Source: Limanda limanda
Lineage: Eukaryota > Chordata > Actinopteri > Pleuronectiformes > Pleuronectidae
Direction of reading: 5' to 3'
Assembly (NCBI RefSeq): GCF_963576545.1
Contig: NC_083646.1
Span: forward strand, 24,940,527 to 25,004,526
Length of the DNA stretch: 64,000 bases
Shown here: positions 1 to 13,170 of the stretch, piece after piece
How the letters are laid out: every line of letters begins with the position of its first letter
Numbering within the stretch: position 1 is the first letter of the stretch
Position numbers and translations under genes: made by a program
Notes under the pieces: model-generated
Told to the model about the DNA's origin: nothing
Databases searched by the model: none
Seen by the model: only the letters and a program-made list of their open reading frames with translations

Positions 1-2167
1 ACAATAACAGAGAGATTTTGTATTCCTACGTGACAAAGAAACCAGTAGCTGATGAGCTCAACCCCATGCTATGCACCCCTCACCACATTAAAGCCCCTCT
101 TGTATGGGCAGTGTGTGGTCGGCCTCTCAGGGACGGCAGGGGGACACAGGAAACAAATTAGCTTTCTTGACCTTGGCCCAAGTTTCCTTTGCAACCTTCA
201 CCCCTCCTCCTCCTCCCCGCCCTTCGGCTGGCCACTTCAAGGGGATAGCTGGACGACAACACGCCTCTGTTTCCCTCCACAGTGGGGATGTATGCAGATG
301 ACAAGCTCATATAGATTCTGACGTGCATCGTGGGATATGAGGTTTATGAGTTCATTTTATACATGAGGTCAACTGGATGTGGTCAGAGTAATTACCAGGC
401 ATTCGAGCATCATGTTTATGTGGTGCAACTTTGAGATGAATATACGGGAAAGCAGTAAAAACAGAGGTGTGTCGTGCAGTTTGGGGCTAAGCAAGCTCGA
501 GGAAGGGTTAACATGAAGCGCTGAATGAAGACGACAGCACAGCCTTAAACGAAATCGCTCGCAGAAAGAATATTTCCTGACAACGTGAAGCAGCCACACG
601 CAGCCTTTTCTACTCTGGCTCTCAAGGTCAAGATTGCTGTCACACAAAGGCACAGAAAGAGACACACACACTGTTGCCACCATGAGTAGGTTTTCCTAAC
701 ATGTTGATAAGTTTAAAAGTCCAAAAAGAAATGCAATTTTCATCGCCGTGGCGCCCCGAAAATGAGACCTTTGGCTATAGGAGTGAAAAGAATCCTTTCA
801 ATGATAGATATTGGATTGTAACACCAACAGGCAAATCTAATTCCCCCAGTTCACACAAAAGCACGTCCATGTGCATCAGTGTTCAGCCCGAGAGCAAAGA
901 TAACCTGGGGTGTCCAGAGGGGGAGAGGAGCAGCACTACATTAATGCTCATACTCTTCATTGATCTATGAGGAGTCCCTAATCTTGTGGGCAGATTCCTT
1001 CTAGGTATATTTCATAATGTGATACATTAGGCATCGAAAACACTTGTGAGGGCCTGTACTTTCTCATGCTGGCACACAGCATTTATTGATCCCACGGTGA
1101 AGTAAACATGTCTTTAACACATGGGCCTGTCACTCCTCGCAGATATGGCAAAATTGCAGAGGCAAGGTCCAGGTTATTAGACGTCCCGATGACAGGAATC
1201 AATGGTTAACATGAAGAGATATCATCTGTAAAGTTTGTACCTGTCTAGAAGGAAAACGAGGTCAAAAATAAGGTATCTCTGTATTGTTGAGCGATGCAAA
1301 CACATGCTCGAGACACATGTTCATTGCTCACCAACTTTAGCTCTCGGCGCTCTGGGGATTATTTATTTGCTGTATGATTCAACTGGTGTTCTGGGAAGTG
1401 TTGACAACAAATACATACAGTAAAGTGACTCAGGGGCAAGGCTTTCGCAGTGTACCAAATTGACCATATTCTTATGACTAAACGCCAGCTTAAGCCAGAG
1501 CAATTTCCTTTTTCAGCAGGCAGCCAAGTAAAAAATGATTATAGGTGTTAGCTTGTGTGTGTAAGGTTCAAAATATGCCTTTCTCCTTCATTTGATTTTT
1601 TCTCCTCCCCCCCTTCTTTTCACTAGTGGATACTGGCATTTTTCTTTTTTTCTTTTTTCTGTTTTTAAATCTAATATTCAGTATTTATATAAATGAGCAA
1701 ATTCAGCATGGATTTGAGACCTGCAGTGTTATTGTTTAGATTGATCTTCTGTACATTTGAGCTTCTTTTGTTGATAGAAGAATTTCTTTTTAACTATTAT
1801 ATAAATCTTTATTTTTTATTTTTTTATTTCCTATTCATATTCAATGTTTTTTGTCATGTATTTTGGCTCATGCTTGTGTGTTAGTGTCCCCCTCCAGCTC
1901 CCCTTTGAAGGACTCTAGTCGTCTTTATTGTTGATGCCTGACGTGCACTAGCAGGGGTGTATCAGATTTGTCCTTAAAAACATGCCAAAATGTAAAGAAT
2001 ACTTTTTTTAATAATTAAAAAAAAATCTCTCTAGAGCATGAAAAACACATCTTTATACAAAAAACTCATTGCGAGCATCAGATAGTTACAGAAATATAAG
2101 TCCTGTAAGTTGGCAGACCAACGAATGACTCTGACTGACTCATACAAACTGGTGGGTAAATCTGACA

Positions 2168-2170
<3 letters not shown>

Positions 2171-2206
<36 letters not shown>

Positions 2207-2261
2207 GTGTGCGTGTGTGTGCGTGTGTGTGCGTGTGTGTGCGTGTGTGTGCGTGTGTGTG

Positions 2262-2329
<68 letters not shown>

Positions 2330-2352
2330 TGTGTGTGAGAGAGAGAGAGAGA
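2171..2352. repeat. Compound GT microsatellite with 8-bp GTGTGTGC periodicity
   Basis: Pure GT, then about seven units of an 8-bp repeat (GTGTGTGC) between 2200 and 2268, then pure GT again, ending in (GA)n at 2337-2352. The higher-order 8-bp unit shows that the array grew by unit amplification and not only by dinucleotide slippage. Confidence 0.9.
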
Positions 2353-4937
2353 TGTAGATAAAGTGAGATCACATGGCTGCTAGTCTGAGACCAGACAGTA
2401 GGAAGTGAAAGTGCCACTCCAGCCACAACACACAGGTCAGATCTCAAACACGGTTTTCCACTGTACAGAGCAATCACTCTTCTCGTTTTCCTCACAAAAT
2501 TGCGTGAGACAGTTGAAGGACAGAGGACGTGCCCCACTTTAGAAGATGTAACCAGAAGACGACGGCAGGAATTAGAAATTGTGAACATGTGTTATTTGGG
2601 TCAAGATCTGTCTCGAGGAATGAGAAGAAAAAGGCGTATCCCAATAACATAAAATAAAATACTGAAAATATTCAGAATCATTTTTTTTAAGTAGTTATCT
2701 TTCAAGTAATACTTTAGATGTAGATTTATCAATGCATTCCTTCAAAGTACGTTTTATTTGATACAGTAATGGAACCGATGTTGAAGTGTCAGTGTTTGTT
2801 AAGAAACAAAGTGAAGCTTGTTCTCGTATGTTGAACGTAATTGTGTTATCAAAACACAAGAGCTTGACGCTGAGCTCACTATTGCATTAGAAGCCCTAAT
2901 TATTTTTTCAGCAGTTTAATGAACTGAACCTTGGAAGTGTTTTGAGGGAGAGAAAAAAGGAACAGAGAGAAACACACTGCGGGGTTACTCAGTTTGATTT
3001 TATTTTGTCATTGTGTCTGACATCAAGGGAGGGAGAGAAGGGCAAACTTGTGAGGTTTGACAAAGACAGCGGCAGATGTGGAAGTGTGAAAAATAAAACG
3101 AGAGCGTGGATAGCTATTTGCGTGCAATGAAGAAAGACATAAAAAAACTGCCTCACACTAAGATAGTTGCTCCAAATGAAATACCTGGAGATTGCATGTT
3201 GCTTTGCATTTGCAGGGGTATTCAATTTTAATTAGGGTTTTGTAGACATCTTTTATCAGACTGTCACTAATCTCTCTCTTCCTCCCACCCCTCGAACCCC
3301 CCCCCTCTCTTTCTCTTTCTCTCACACAAACACACACACACACCCTCTCATCTTAACATTCTGAAATGCAAATACACAGCTACAAAAAAATACCAAAAAA
3401 TTAAGATTTTAGGGAATTGTTATAACAATTTGTCTGATGCACACATTATCAAAAAAGAAGCAATGAATTGGGGACAAAACCATTGTCACGTTTCATTTTG
3501 GAGGGAAAAAAACACATTACCTTTTAATTGCATTTTCTGTGGGGCAAAGGGGATAATTAATTTTGCTCTGGGAGACAGACATGAACCATTGACAAGAACA
3601 TACAAAAATGTTAAATAGTATTCTTGTCTTCAGTCCTGGATTTAAATTCTAATATTGCGACTCTATGAAGGCACATTGTGGGACAGAGAAAGAAGCACAT
3701 GATCCATCTGTTCTGCTCCACTGTTCAAATACAAAAAGCTGTTATTATTAAAGAATAATGTACATATATTACACAGCATATTTTCCCATCATTTTCAGTT
3801 AACACTTAATCAGATAGGATCATTAATTATAAATTTCATCCCACAAATAAAAAGCAGGTCTAGAATTGTTTATCCTCCTCTATATCCCTCACGCACCCGA
3901 CAACAATTTGAAAAAAAAAAAACATAATTATTAAATACAAACAAGTAAAAACAGTGATCATCACACACTTAGGTGAATTCTTTTTCAAAACAGTATCTTT
4001 CGACGCAACGGTTAAAAGGTAAACGCAACTTCTGGCCATAGCGCGTCCTTTTTTCCTGCCTTGTTTCTATCTGCGTGTGGTGTGGTGGTTAGCCTGTCTC
4101 CCTCTCTTCATTCCTGGCCCTCTTCCATTGTTAGTCACCTTGTTTATTGGCTGGAGCAGCCGTGCCGTACTGGACATCATCTGAAACTACAAACGACAGG
4201 ATGCAATAAGCTGGAGAATAGCAGCAATCTGTGGAAAGTTCTCCATTCACCAGAGCTCCCTAACTCTCTGTCTTCTTATCCTGGGCAGAAAATAAAAAAA
4301 TCAATACGGGCTCACAGGGCTTGATAAAAGTGCTGGACAGGGAGAGAAGCAACACACGATATAGTAAATTAGAGTGATCAAAATTTTCCAGTTGACTCAG
4401 CCCACAGCCTACATAAACTAACAACCCTGTCTCCGCAACTGTCCGTCATCCTCCTCAGCCTATCGTCTTCATTCTCACCTTCAACTTCATTGCAGTCGTT
4501 CCATTTTAAAGTTTTCATTGCTTTCCTCACATTGTGATGCTTTATCTTTCAACTGAAGAGAACTTAGCCTGTATGAGTTTAAATTTTCTTTTTGCCTTAA
4601 AACCTTCGCTGATGATCATTGCTTGAGCAAACAACTCAACAAATTGCTGCATATGGAGATCCAATAGTTAACCTTGATTTGTGACTTAGACAAAGGTAAA
4701 GATGGTTTTAACTCACAATTAGTTTACGTCTGCCAATAAATTCAATCTACCTACACACATCTATCACTTTATCAACTTGTATATTATGCACAAATTCCCA
4801 AAAACTTTCGTATTTACAAATTCAACAGAGAAGGGAGCATTAACACTGAGTCTGCATCATTAAATGGTCAAACTTGTGCCTGTACATCAAATATTCACAC
4901 CCCTTTTGGCTCTGTTTTGGGCTCCTCCAATTATTTA

Positions 4938-5258
4938 AAGGTACAGTGTGTAGAGTTTAGTGAGATCTAGTGGTGAAGTTGCATGTTGCAGCTGAATACC
5001 CCTCACCTCGCCCTTTCAAACATAAAAGAGAAGCTGTAGCAGTCCATTGTCATAAAAACTCAAAAAGTGTTTAGTTTGTCCAGTTTTGACAGTAGAGTAG
5101 AGAGGAGCCCCTCCCAATGTAAATATAATATATTTAAATGTAAAGGGCCCATTTGAGGGTAAAAAAAACAACAATTTGTACAATTTAGATGATTACATTG
5201 CAAGGAATGTTTTATATTCAAGAGATCCCTTTCACCTAAATCTTACACACTAAACCTT
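4938..5258. mobile_element. MITE with TA target-site duplication
   Basis: A 321-bp element with imperfect terminal inverted repeats. The left end AAGGTACAGTGTGTAGAGTT pairs with the right end, which read in reverse is AAGGTTTAGTGTGTAAGATT. TA dinucleotides flank it at 4936-4937 and 5259-5260. The body has no coding capacity. The sequence type (GTGGTGAAGTTGCATGTTGCAGC and so on) is one I recall as abundant in fish genomes. The TA duplication suggests a Tc1/mariner-like mobiliser, but the superfamily is not certain. Confidence 0.8.
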
Positions 5259-6319
5259 TAGGGAAATATTGAGCTCTTTAGCTGCTGAATGCTTCACAAT
5301 CATTTCTTTCTAGTTTAGTGCTGAGCAGTAATTGGTTTAGAATGGGGCTGGGGCCTCAATTTTCTGTCCAAACCCATGACTAAACTAATAGAGTCCGACC
5401 CTTACCTGACAGGCATTCAGTTTTTTGTGTCCAACCCCAACCAGAGTTTGCTGTTCTCCTTGATTACAGGCATATATCGTGTAAAAAATCAAGTAGAGAG
5501 CCCAGAACCCAAATACCGTTCAAAAATGTTTTGTATAGTGTGGATACCAGACCCGAGCCCCTCAGGACCTGTTGGGTCAAAGTTCTCACTCCAGGTTAGT
5601 TTATCAAGCTTTGAGACTAAAAACAACTTCCCTCTGCTGGAAGCTGATGAGGGCATGAGACTCAACCAAAATAATACAATTGCAACAATGAGCTGAAGCT
5701 ATAAAAGAAATACACAAATCTAAGGGGAACTACAGAGTTGATGATAATTCTTGTGACTTTGTCATCACAACTGCTATAACAGGTCAGATTATATTTTTAA
5801 GTTGTTGATATATTTATTCAATAGAGCAACTTAAATTTAAAGCTAAGTGTAATATAACTTGGTAGCCAAGACAATTGGTAGCCTCACTCCCACACCAGTG
5901 ATATTGCTAATGGCCGAGCGCCTCAAAATTAAAGCAATAAATCCTGTAAACTCTCATGAAAATTAGTGTGCTGCCTTTCCATCCTCCTCTCTTCATGACA
6001 GGAGAAAAAATGTTGGGTCTTTATTCAATCCATCGTACAATTTAAGGTATATTTGTGCTCCTTAGCACTGTAAGGCAACACAGCAGATTTTACATCAGAT
6101 CTGACCCAGTAGCAGGCAATGTGCAGTGGAAATCCTCATGTGTTTATGTTAACCATGCTTGTAATCCCTCAAAAGTGATGTTGTAATCAAACAATATACA
6201 GCAAGTAGTAAAGTAAAGTAAGAATGCCTTTACAAGCTGCTAAGAAGAAGAGTTTAAACTCACAAGAAAGACTATGATGTTATGGTGGAGCAATACAGGC
6301 CTTCACCTCCTCTGTCGTG

Positions 6320-6365
6320 CCGACCAAACATACACTAATTTAATTACAGTAATGCTGGTAGCAGC
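6320..6365. promoter_or_regulatory. AT-rich motif block A (homeodomain type)
   Basis: Contains ACTAATTTAATTACAGTA (6334-6351), with TAATTTAATTA homeodomain cores. The same 18 bases recur exactly at 11247-11264. Function is inferred only from motif content and recurrence. Confidence 0.35.
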
Positions 6366-7933
6366 TGACTCACCCTGCTAACACCTCTTGCCAGCCTTGC
6401 ACAGGGCCCCCTTGGCACCTTGTCTACCTAACAGTAAGAAGGGATTATTAGGGATTGGCCAATCCAGGCCAGTCCCATGGTGTGTGAGCTTTACCACAGA
6501 GCTAAGCTGATATGCCAGCTCAACACTGATAACCGCAAGTTGATGGTTGTTTGTACTGAGTGAGAAAATGCTTCCTTTCCTTATCGGGGCCTTCATATTT
6601 TTCTTATGTATCATGAGTTTTATGTTAATTTGGCCATTACAAGGCATTTCTGCTGGTATTTTTCAGACATTCTTCTTTATTCCCTCTCTATTGTTGGAAC
6701 TGGAGCATCAACCACATCGACATCTGTCCTCCTGTCCGTGCCAATGTGACAGTCAGTGTGTCTGTGTGTGTGTGTCGGGGATCATCTTAAAAGAAACACT
6801 GGCCGCTCGAGCCAGCACTTGCCGTGGCATAATATCCTGTTGACCGGGGTTAGACAGCAGACAGCCTTGAGACGCATAGATCCAGCCGTAACCCTGAGCA
6901 ACACGCACATGTCCTATTAGCTCACATCACAGCTTGACTTTCCAGGGACCATGCAGGGACCCGCCATAGCCTTCAGCCAAAAGCTTGCCCTTCACTCACC
7001 TCTTAAATGGTGCATATGGTGCAACATAATACTAATGTAAAAACCACATATGAACCAATGTGGGACAAGGTTTCCTGACATTCAAGAACAACACAGGAAG
7101 CAGACGTGAAGTGGCATCTTCCTCATCTTCCATTTCATAGTGTGTGATTACTAATATTATAGTTATTTCAAGTTTAAGATGCAAGTTGAATGTACCAGTT
7201 CAAAGGAGGATTAACACAGAATCCTGTTTATCAATTTGTCTTGGTAATCTTGTGTTAGCCTCAAGGATTTTGTTTGTTTCTATATTTATCCATTTTAATC
7301 TCTTTATATAGCAAAAGGATTCCAAATACAAATGCCACAAGACTCAATCCAATTGAAAAAACAGTTGGTCGTAGAGTGTTTAATACTTAAAACATTAAGA
7401 AAAGATTACAGATAGACCATCGCGTGCATATTTGAGTTGCAATGACTTAAATGCATCACTCTCAAAGTGTTGGCCTAAGTGCTTCTGTCAGAGTTCCACA
7501 ACAGCCAATTAATTGCAGGTCTTGACTGTATGCTGCAGAGAAGTTCAAGGAATCAGCTATAATCCCGCCAAAGCCAAACGGACAGTGCATGTCAGAAACC
7601 TGCAACCATGCAGGAGTGTGAAGATTAGGATTAGCACATTTAGAATTGAAACAAATAGACAGTGTAACACAATCCATAGCTCTTGCTAACCAACCTGGAG
7701 CAGTTTGCAATTCCTTGACATATTCCAAAAAAGCTCTTTAAGATCAATATGAGTATGAGAATATATCTTTATTCACTGAAATACTTCTTACTTCTAATCC
7801 AACACATGGTATAAATCTGGGATCTTATTAATGCAGTTTGCAGCAGGTGTTACTAAAGCTTAGTTTATCCTTCTACAAAGCATGATCGATGAGTACGTCA
7901 CCATGTAAACACACATCCTTACCTCCCCTATGC

Positions 7934-7937
<4 letters not shown>

Positions 7938-7970
<33 letters not shown>
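7938..7970. repeat. (CA)n microsatellite
   Basis: Uninterrupted CA run of about 16 units. Confidence 0.9.
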
Positions 7971-7973
<3 letters not shown>

Positions 7974-10900
7974 CACACCAAGCTTGATTTTGAAGGGTCC
8001 TTAATCACAACTGAACAATTGACTGATCAATGACAGATATGAGGAACAACTGTGGAATGCTAAGAGGGACACATTCGCTTTATCAGTTTCTTTATTTTGG
8101 CCCATTTTTATCACAGATTATATTTCTCTCAGTGTTAACAGGCTCCAAGTCCGGCTGAGGTATTAATTAAAATCTAAATACTAAATATTGATTGATACGT
8201 TATCAGGGCATAGCAGTTGGTCTGCAGGCTATTGATCCTGCCTGTGATTTATTATCATATTTAAGAAAAATCATTTTGCCTGACTACACAGGGTAATGGA
8301 TTTTTGCAAAGGGTGTAATTTTTTTTTTTTGTATCACCTTTGTTACGTGGAAGGTGGAGCAGATTTCTCAATTGCATTCGGAGATCACTGATATCCTCGG
8401 CGCTGCACCAACATACGAGCACCTCCAGCTCTGCCTGGCCTGTGAGGGGGCTAGAGCTTGTGCAAGAGAACGATCCCCCCGCTCTTGTCATTGGGAATAA
8501 TGGGTATTGGGATTACCTCTTTAATCACAACAAAGATTAACAGATGGTATGAGAACAGTTATTAGCAAACATCTTGCACTCATCAAATCAATAAGATGAT
8601 TTGTAATCAGGCTGTCGGAGCGAGTGAAAAGGGAGCCGGGGCCGTTCTCAGTGAAAGACCCTGGCAATCAGAGGCTACTGTGTAGCAATTACCTCTCCGC
8701 AAAATAGGTGTTCTTCCTCCTCTGGCTGGCAGTCCTCCAAAACACAAGGCAGACTGATAGCAACATAGGGCATTAACACGGCAAAACACAAAACACTGCA
8801 TGGGTAACTGTGTATTTGATCAGGTGTTACGTCGCTCCAAGATTTCATTTCACTTTGTGCCTTTTAATTTGGAGGATCTCACCGTGTACTTCGGGGGGGG
8901 GGGGGTTCTAAATGTTTACACACGCTGTCTCTCACTACAAAAGACTGTATAGCTCATTAGCGGGTTTCCATAAATAAGTCAGAGTGGGGACAAAGGACGA
9001 AGAGCATAGAAACTATAGTGTGGAGGGTTCCCTGTGCAAATATCTCTCCCTGGAGACGGAGACAGAGAGGAAAAGAGCAGAGGAGTTTAGACAAGCCAGT
9101 GTATTCACTATACTGTAGATGGAGGAACATACAATCTGTCTACAGGTAAAACTCCTCTCCACAGCTATCAAGGCCTTCGCTTCTTCATCTTTTATAAGCT
9201 TTATTTTATGGTGATGTTGTTCTTACACTAATTCCATTTAATCCTGGCGTGTACTTTGTGTTTTTGAGTCATTCTACACAAGGATTTGAAAAAATGAGTC
9301 CTATTTGAGTTTGCTTCAGACCATTTTTCTGCTCTTAACCTTTCTCACTCATTGTAGCTTGTGTTCTTCCATTTTGTTTTGCTTATTGAGTCATAACTGC
9401 AACAAAAATCTGTATCATAAAACAACAAGTCACCTTTTTCATTTTTGACTGCTCAAGAAAAGTCTGAATTTTACACCTCGGTTTCAACACTGATTCTCGG
9501 CAGTAGCGATTAGTTTGACTCTGCTGCCTTCGAAGTCTCTTACAATCGATCTCACCTTGTTCATATTGTGTGAGCTGTTGTCGTGGGAACATTGGGATCA
9601 AACTGATGCTCGCTGAGATAGTGGGGCCTCAAACGGGGTCAATCATTTCAGAAGGAAAAACACATTTCTGACCTCAGATAGATTTGTGGTGCTAATTATA
9701 ACTTGACTAGCTTCAAATATTTGAGGAACTTTGCTTACACGACATACTCCTCCAGACGTGCACTCATGTGCCTTTTCATGCTTACACACAGTTTTAATAG
9801 CAGTCCAGTCACTACAGAGGATGTGCAACAGTAGCTGCTTATCATACATCTACCAGTCAAATGGTTCAAAAAGTCTTGAATCATAATGCAATATATGCCA
9901 TCTATATATATGCTCTTCTGTTTGACACACACATGGAAACACACACTGTCAGTAGGACAGTGTAGATCTGCACTTACCAGGATTAAGCAAGGCAAATGGT
10001 GCCAAAACAATGACAATATGAAGTAACTGATGCTGTTTAAAAATTCAAAGGCCTCTATTGAACAGACATTGTGGCACACACATCACTGGGCCACAGATCC
10101 CTGCAGCCCACTAGTCTGGCTGCTGGCTGCTCTCATGCACATGCATACTCTCTCTCTCTCTTCCCTCCTACAGCAACACATTCGAGCGCTACACATCCAT
10201 GCAAATGTAACCGACAGTTACATCGGTGGAGGAGATCAAGGCACACTTAAAAAAAAACTGCAACTGCACATTTGGCCTGTTTTTGCCACCGACACATATA
10301 ATGTGACACAGAGAGACAAACACATACACACAGAGGAGCATAAAATCACCTAACTGCAGCCCTCCCTTCACACCCCCACACCCCCACGCACTCACACACA
10401 CACACACACACACAGTCACTTGTCGAGTGAGTAATATCTTTGCAAGGTCAAACCTGACAAGGAATTCCAATGAGATTAAGTGTCATCAGTGCGGCTTTAG
10501 CCCTTTTCTGCTCATTGTTCTTGGAAATGTCATTAGAGCCACAGATGACCACGGCCTCGGAGCAGTAAAATCTCATCCCTTCCTGTGTGGGGGGCCAAGT
10601 TGATATGATGCAGGGCCCCCGATCCAGACATCAAAATTCTGTATCTACAATATCTATATATCTATATCCATATCAAGGATAGTTAGGCAGGTATGTTGGG
10701 CTTCAAATGTTCTATAGGTTTTTATTCAATGTCAGATATCATTGTTTTGTTTGATCTGTCAAATATGTAAATTATTAATTTAATTCAATACATTATTTTA
10801 TTTATTACATTCATGACTTTATCTGCTCTGTATTGAGAAGCTCATCTTTTATTCAGGAATTGGTAAAGCTATCAGTTTCACTTGGAGTTGAATGGCTCCA

Positions 10901-11214
10901 GTAAAAATTTTATTTTGGAAAAACAAAATGAATAAGCTAAATTTGATTGTCCTGTAGTTACAGTATTATTGTGATTTCAATGCTGTACACACAGTTTGCT
11001 TTAACCACAGGTGTGCACATCTACATTTACTTCCCTTTTTGCGGGAGTGTTTTCAGTCTTGCAGATGATCTGAATAAGTTGTGTTTGTCGACTCCTCCAC
11101 CAAAGCACCAGCCTTGTCGGTGTGTCAGCCAACATTTGGTGCGCTGCCGCTCACAATGAATTTGACACATAGTCCTTTGGTGGCAGCAATGAGCATTTTG
11201 TCATCTCCTCTCGA

Positions 11215-11330
11215 GTGCCAACTCGATGTCCAATTACACCCGAGCTACTAATTTAATTACAGTAGCAGAAGAAATGGGTTGATTCAATTCATTTCAATTA
11301 GGCCTGATTGGACCAGTCAGATCAAATTTC
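11215..11330. promoter_or_regulatory. AT-rich motif block B, candidate enhancer
   Basis: Repeat-free block with CCAATTACACC, the shared 18-mer at 11247-11264, and CAATTAGG at 11295-11302: several homeodomain cores within 80 bp. Conservation cannot be tested here. Confidence 0.35.
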
Positions 11331-11602
11331 ACTCATCTCAGGTACGAGCCGCCTGTCTCAGCCCGCCTCATCTGGAGCCAGATAAGCAGGTCGTCATATG
11401 ATAACTGAGAATGTATGGTTGAGCTCACTGATGTAAAAACAGTCTGCGGATCAGATGGATTCCAACACCTCCATGATCCCTGACTGTGTGATAACCGTGA
11501 GAGGAAAACACACATTTTCAGGGCAGGATCACAGCCAGTTCCCACTTAGTAGAGTCCCAACTACAATAGTCATTATTTATGCATGATGTCCACTATTATC
11601 AA

Positions 11603-11726
<124 letters not shown>

Positions 11727-12691
11727 CCCAACTAATGGATGTGTAGTGTGGAGCAAAGTTAGAACACATGTAAAAAGAACATGATAACACTGTCACAGCA
11801 TGTCATTCAGACAAGCAGCTGCTAGGTTCCCTCAGTGTTTAGGATTACACACATTTAGAGAGACACGCACAGATCAGACCTTACTGACAACACCCACAAC
11901 AAGGAGACACATTCTAACCTCTGTTTGTAACTCTCTAGATATTATTTTACTTCTGAAAGGAGAATTTTTCTTCTGTCGAAAAATGCAAAATCACTAGAAG
12001 AATGAAGCCTATAAAAGAAAATCATAATTGTCTAAATAATAAGGAGGAAATGTGATCAATCTAAACTCAAAACTTCACAACTCCTAAATGCCACAAGAAT
12101 CGTATGCCTACAAATTCTGTATGAAACTGTTTATAAGAACGACTATGACAGAAGATAATCCCTCACAGTCACTGATAGAATACAAATGCATATTAAATGA
12201 CAAATCATAATATTTAATACCACGCTAGAAAGAAAGAACATGCCTTCATTGAAATTACAATTAGTGCAAATACCGTTGTGGTGCTACAACCAATGTTTAA
12301 ATAATCCAAGTTATATGTGACGTTTATTATAATAACATAGGTCACTGAAAACTGAAATAATTGGTCTATGGCTAGTAAGTCTCATATGAAAAAATGATAT
12401 GGATTTAAAAAATAACTGCGTGGACATTAAAAAGTACCACAGAACGCATGGCTGTGGAATACCAGAGCCACACGCAGGAGATAAAACAATGTAAATAAGC
12501 GCAAAAACGCACATTTGACTCGTGCATGCGTCCGTACAGGAACATGTTAGTATCATTACGGTTAATCTTCAACTCGACTGTCTTCCAATAGCAGAAATTT
12601 AAAAAAAAAGTTACATCTCGTCTCTGATTGGTGCAGATGAAATCCTCACAAGTGTGCCATAGGCTGCCATAGGCTGCTACAGTAGCCTGCG

Positions 12692-12696
<5 letters not shown>

Positions 12697-12747
<51 letters not shown>
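12697..12747. repeat. (GT)n microsatellite beside the CpG patch
   Basis: Fifty-base GT tract directly upstream of the CpG-rich patch at 12755. It is preceded by a small tandem duplication of GCCATAGGCTG (about 12656-12678). Confidence 0.9.
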
Positions 12748-12751
<4 letters not shown>

Positions 12752-12754
12752 GAG

Positions 12755-13170
12755 TATTGGCACCAGTTGCGGCGGCGCAAAGACGTCTGATTGGACACTG
12801 ACGCTACGGACGCAACATATCAGACTGCGCTACAGTTCGGCCGGTCTAATCCCATGGCTCACTGTCAATGCAACACAACATGCACCTGAACGCACTCGAT
12901 CATCAAGATATCGAGCGCGTAACTTTACGGCTGCCGCGCTTCTCTTTACGCGCAGCGACAAAACTGAGAGTAATAATAATAGTAACAATCGTACTGCGAG
13001 CGAGCGTCGTTTACCTCTTGGTGTCTTCCTCCCGGGCCGGCCTCCCCTCCTCCGTGTCCTCGGCAGCGGCGAGACACGGACTGCGAGCTGAGTGCGAGAA
13101 AGAGAGGAGCAGAGGAGTCCTCCCAGCCCGTCAGGATGCACAGAGGGCCAGTGTGGGAGCCCAGTAGCCC
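12755..13170. promoter_or_regulatory. Isolated CpG-rich patch, possible distal promoter
   Basis: About 400 bp dense in CpG (many CG dinucleotides between 12765 and 13110), flanked by AT-rich DNA and by a GT microsatellite on its left. It contains an inverted CCAAT (ATTGG) near 12791. Open frames across it look like by-products of GC-rich composition. It lies 3.8 kb upstream of sall3 exon 1. It could be an alternative first exon (SALL1 is known to have one), a bidirectional lncRNA promoter, or a Polycomb-type CpG island. Confidence 0.4.

Noticed and set aside
2110..2328. Cys-Val and His-Thr repeat open frames here and at the other GT arrays (11599-11796, 54200-54484, 57723-58247)
   Set aside because: They are translations of GT/AC microsatellites in all frames; no gene signals accompany them.
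5330..5700. Possible coding frame and possible repeat (phrases like GAGTCCGACCC)
   Set aside because: The 106-codon frame has no recognisable feature, and the resemblance to a dispersed repeat, also faint at 38410-38560, is too weak to call.
12750..13167. Several open frames on both strands in the CpG patch
   Set aside because: GC-rich DNA has few stops in every frame. The translations are Arg/Ser/Leu-rich without domains, so the patch is better viewed as regulatory.
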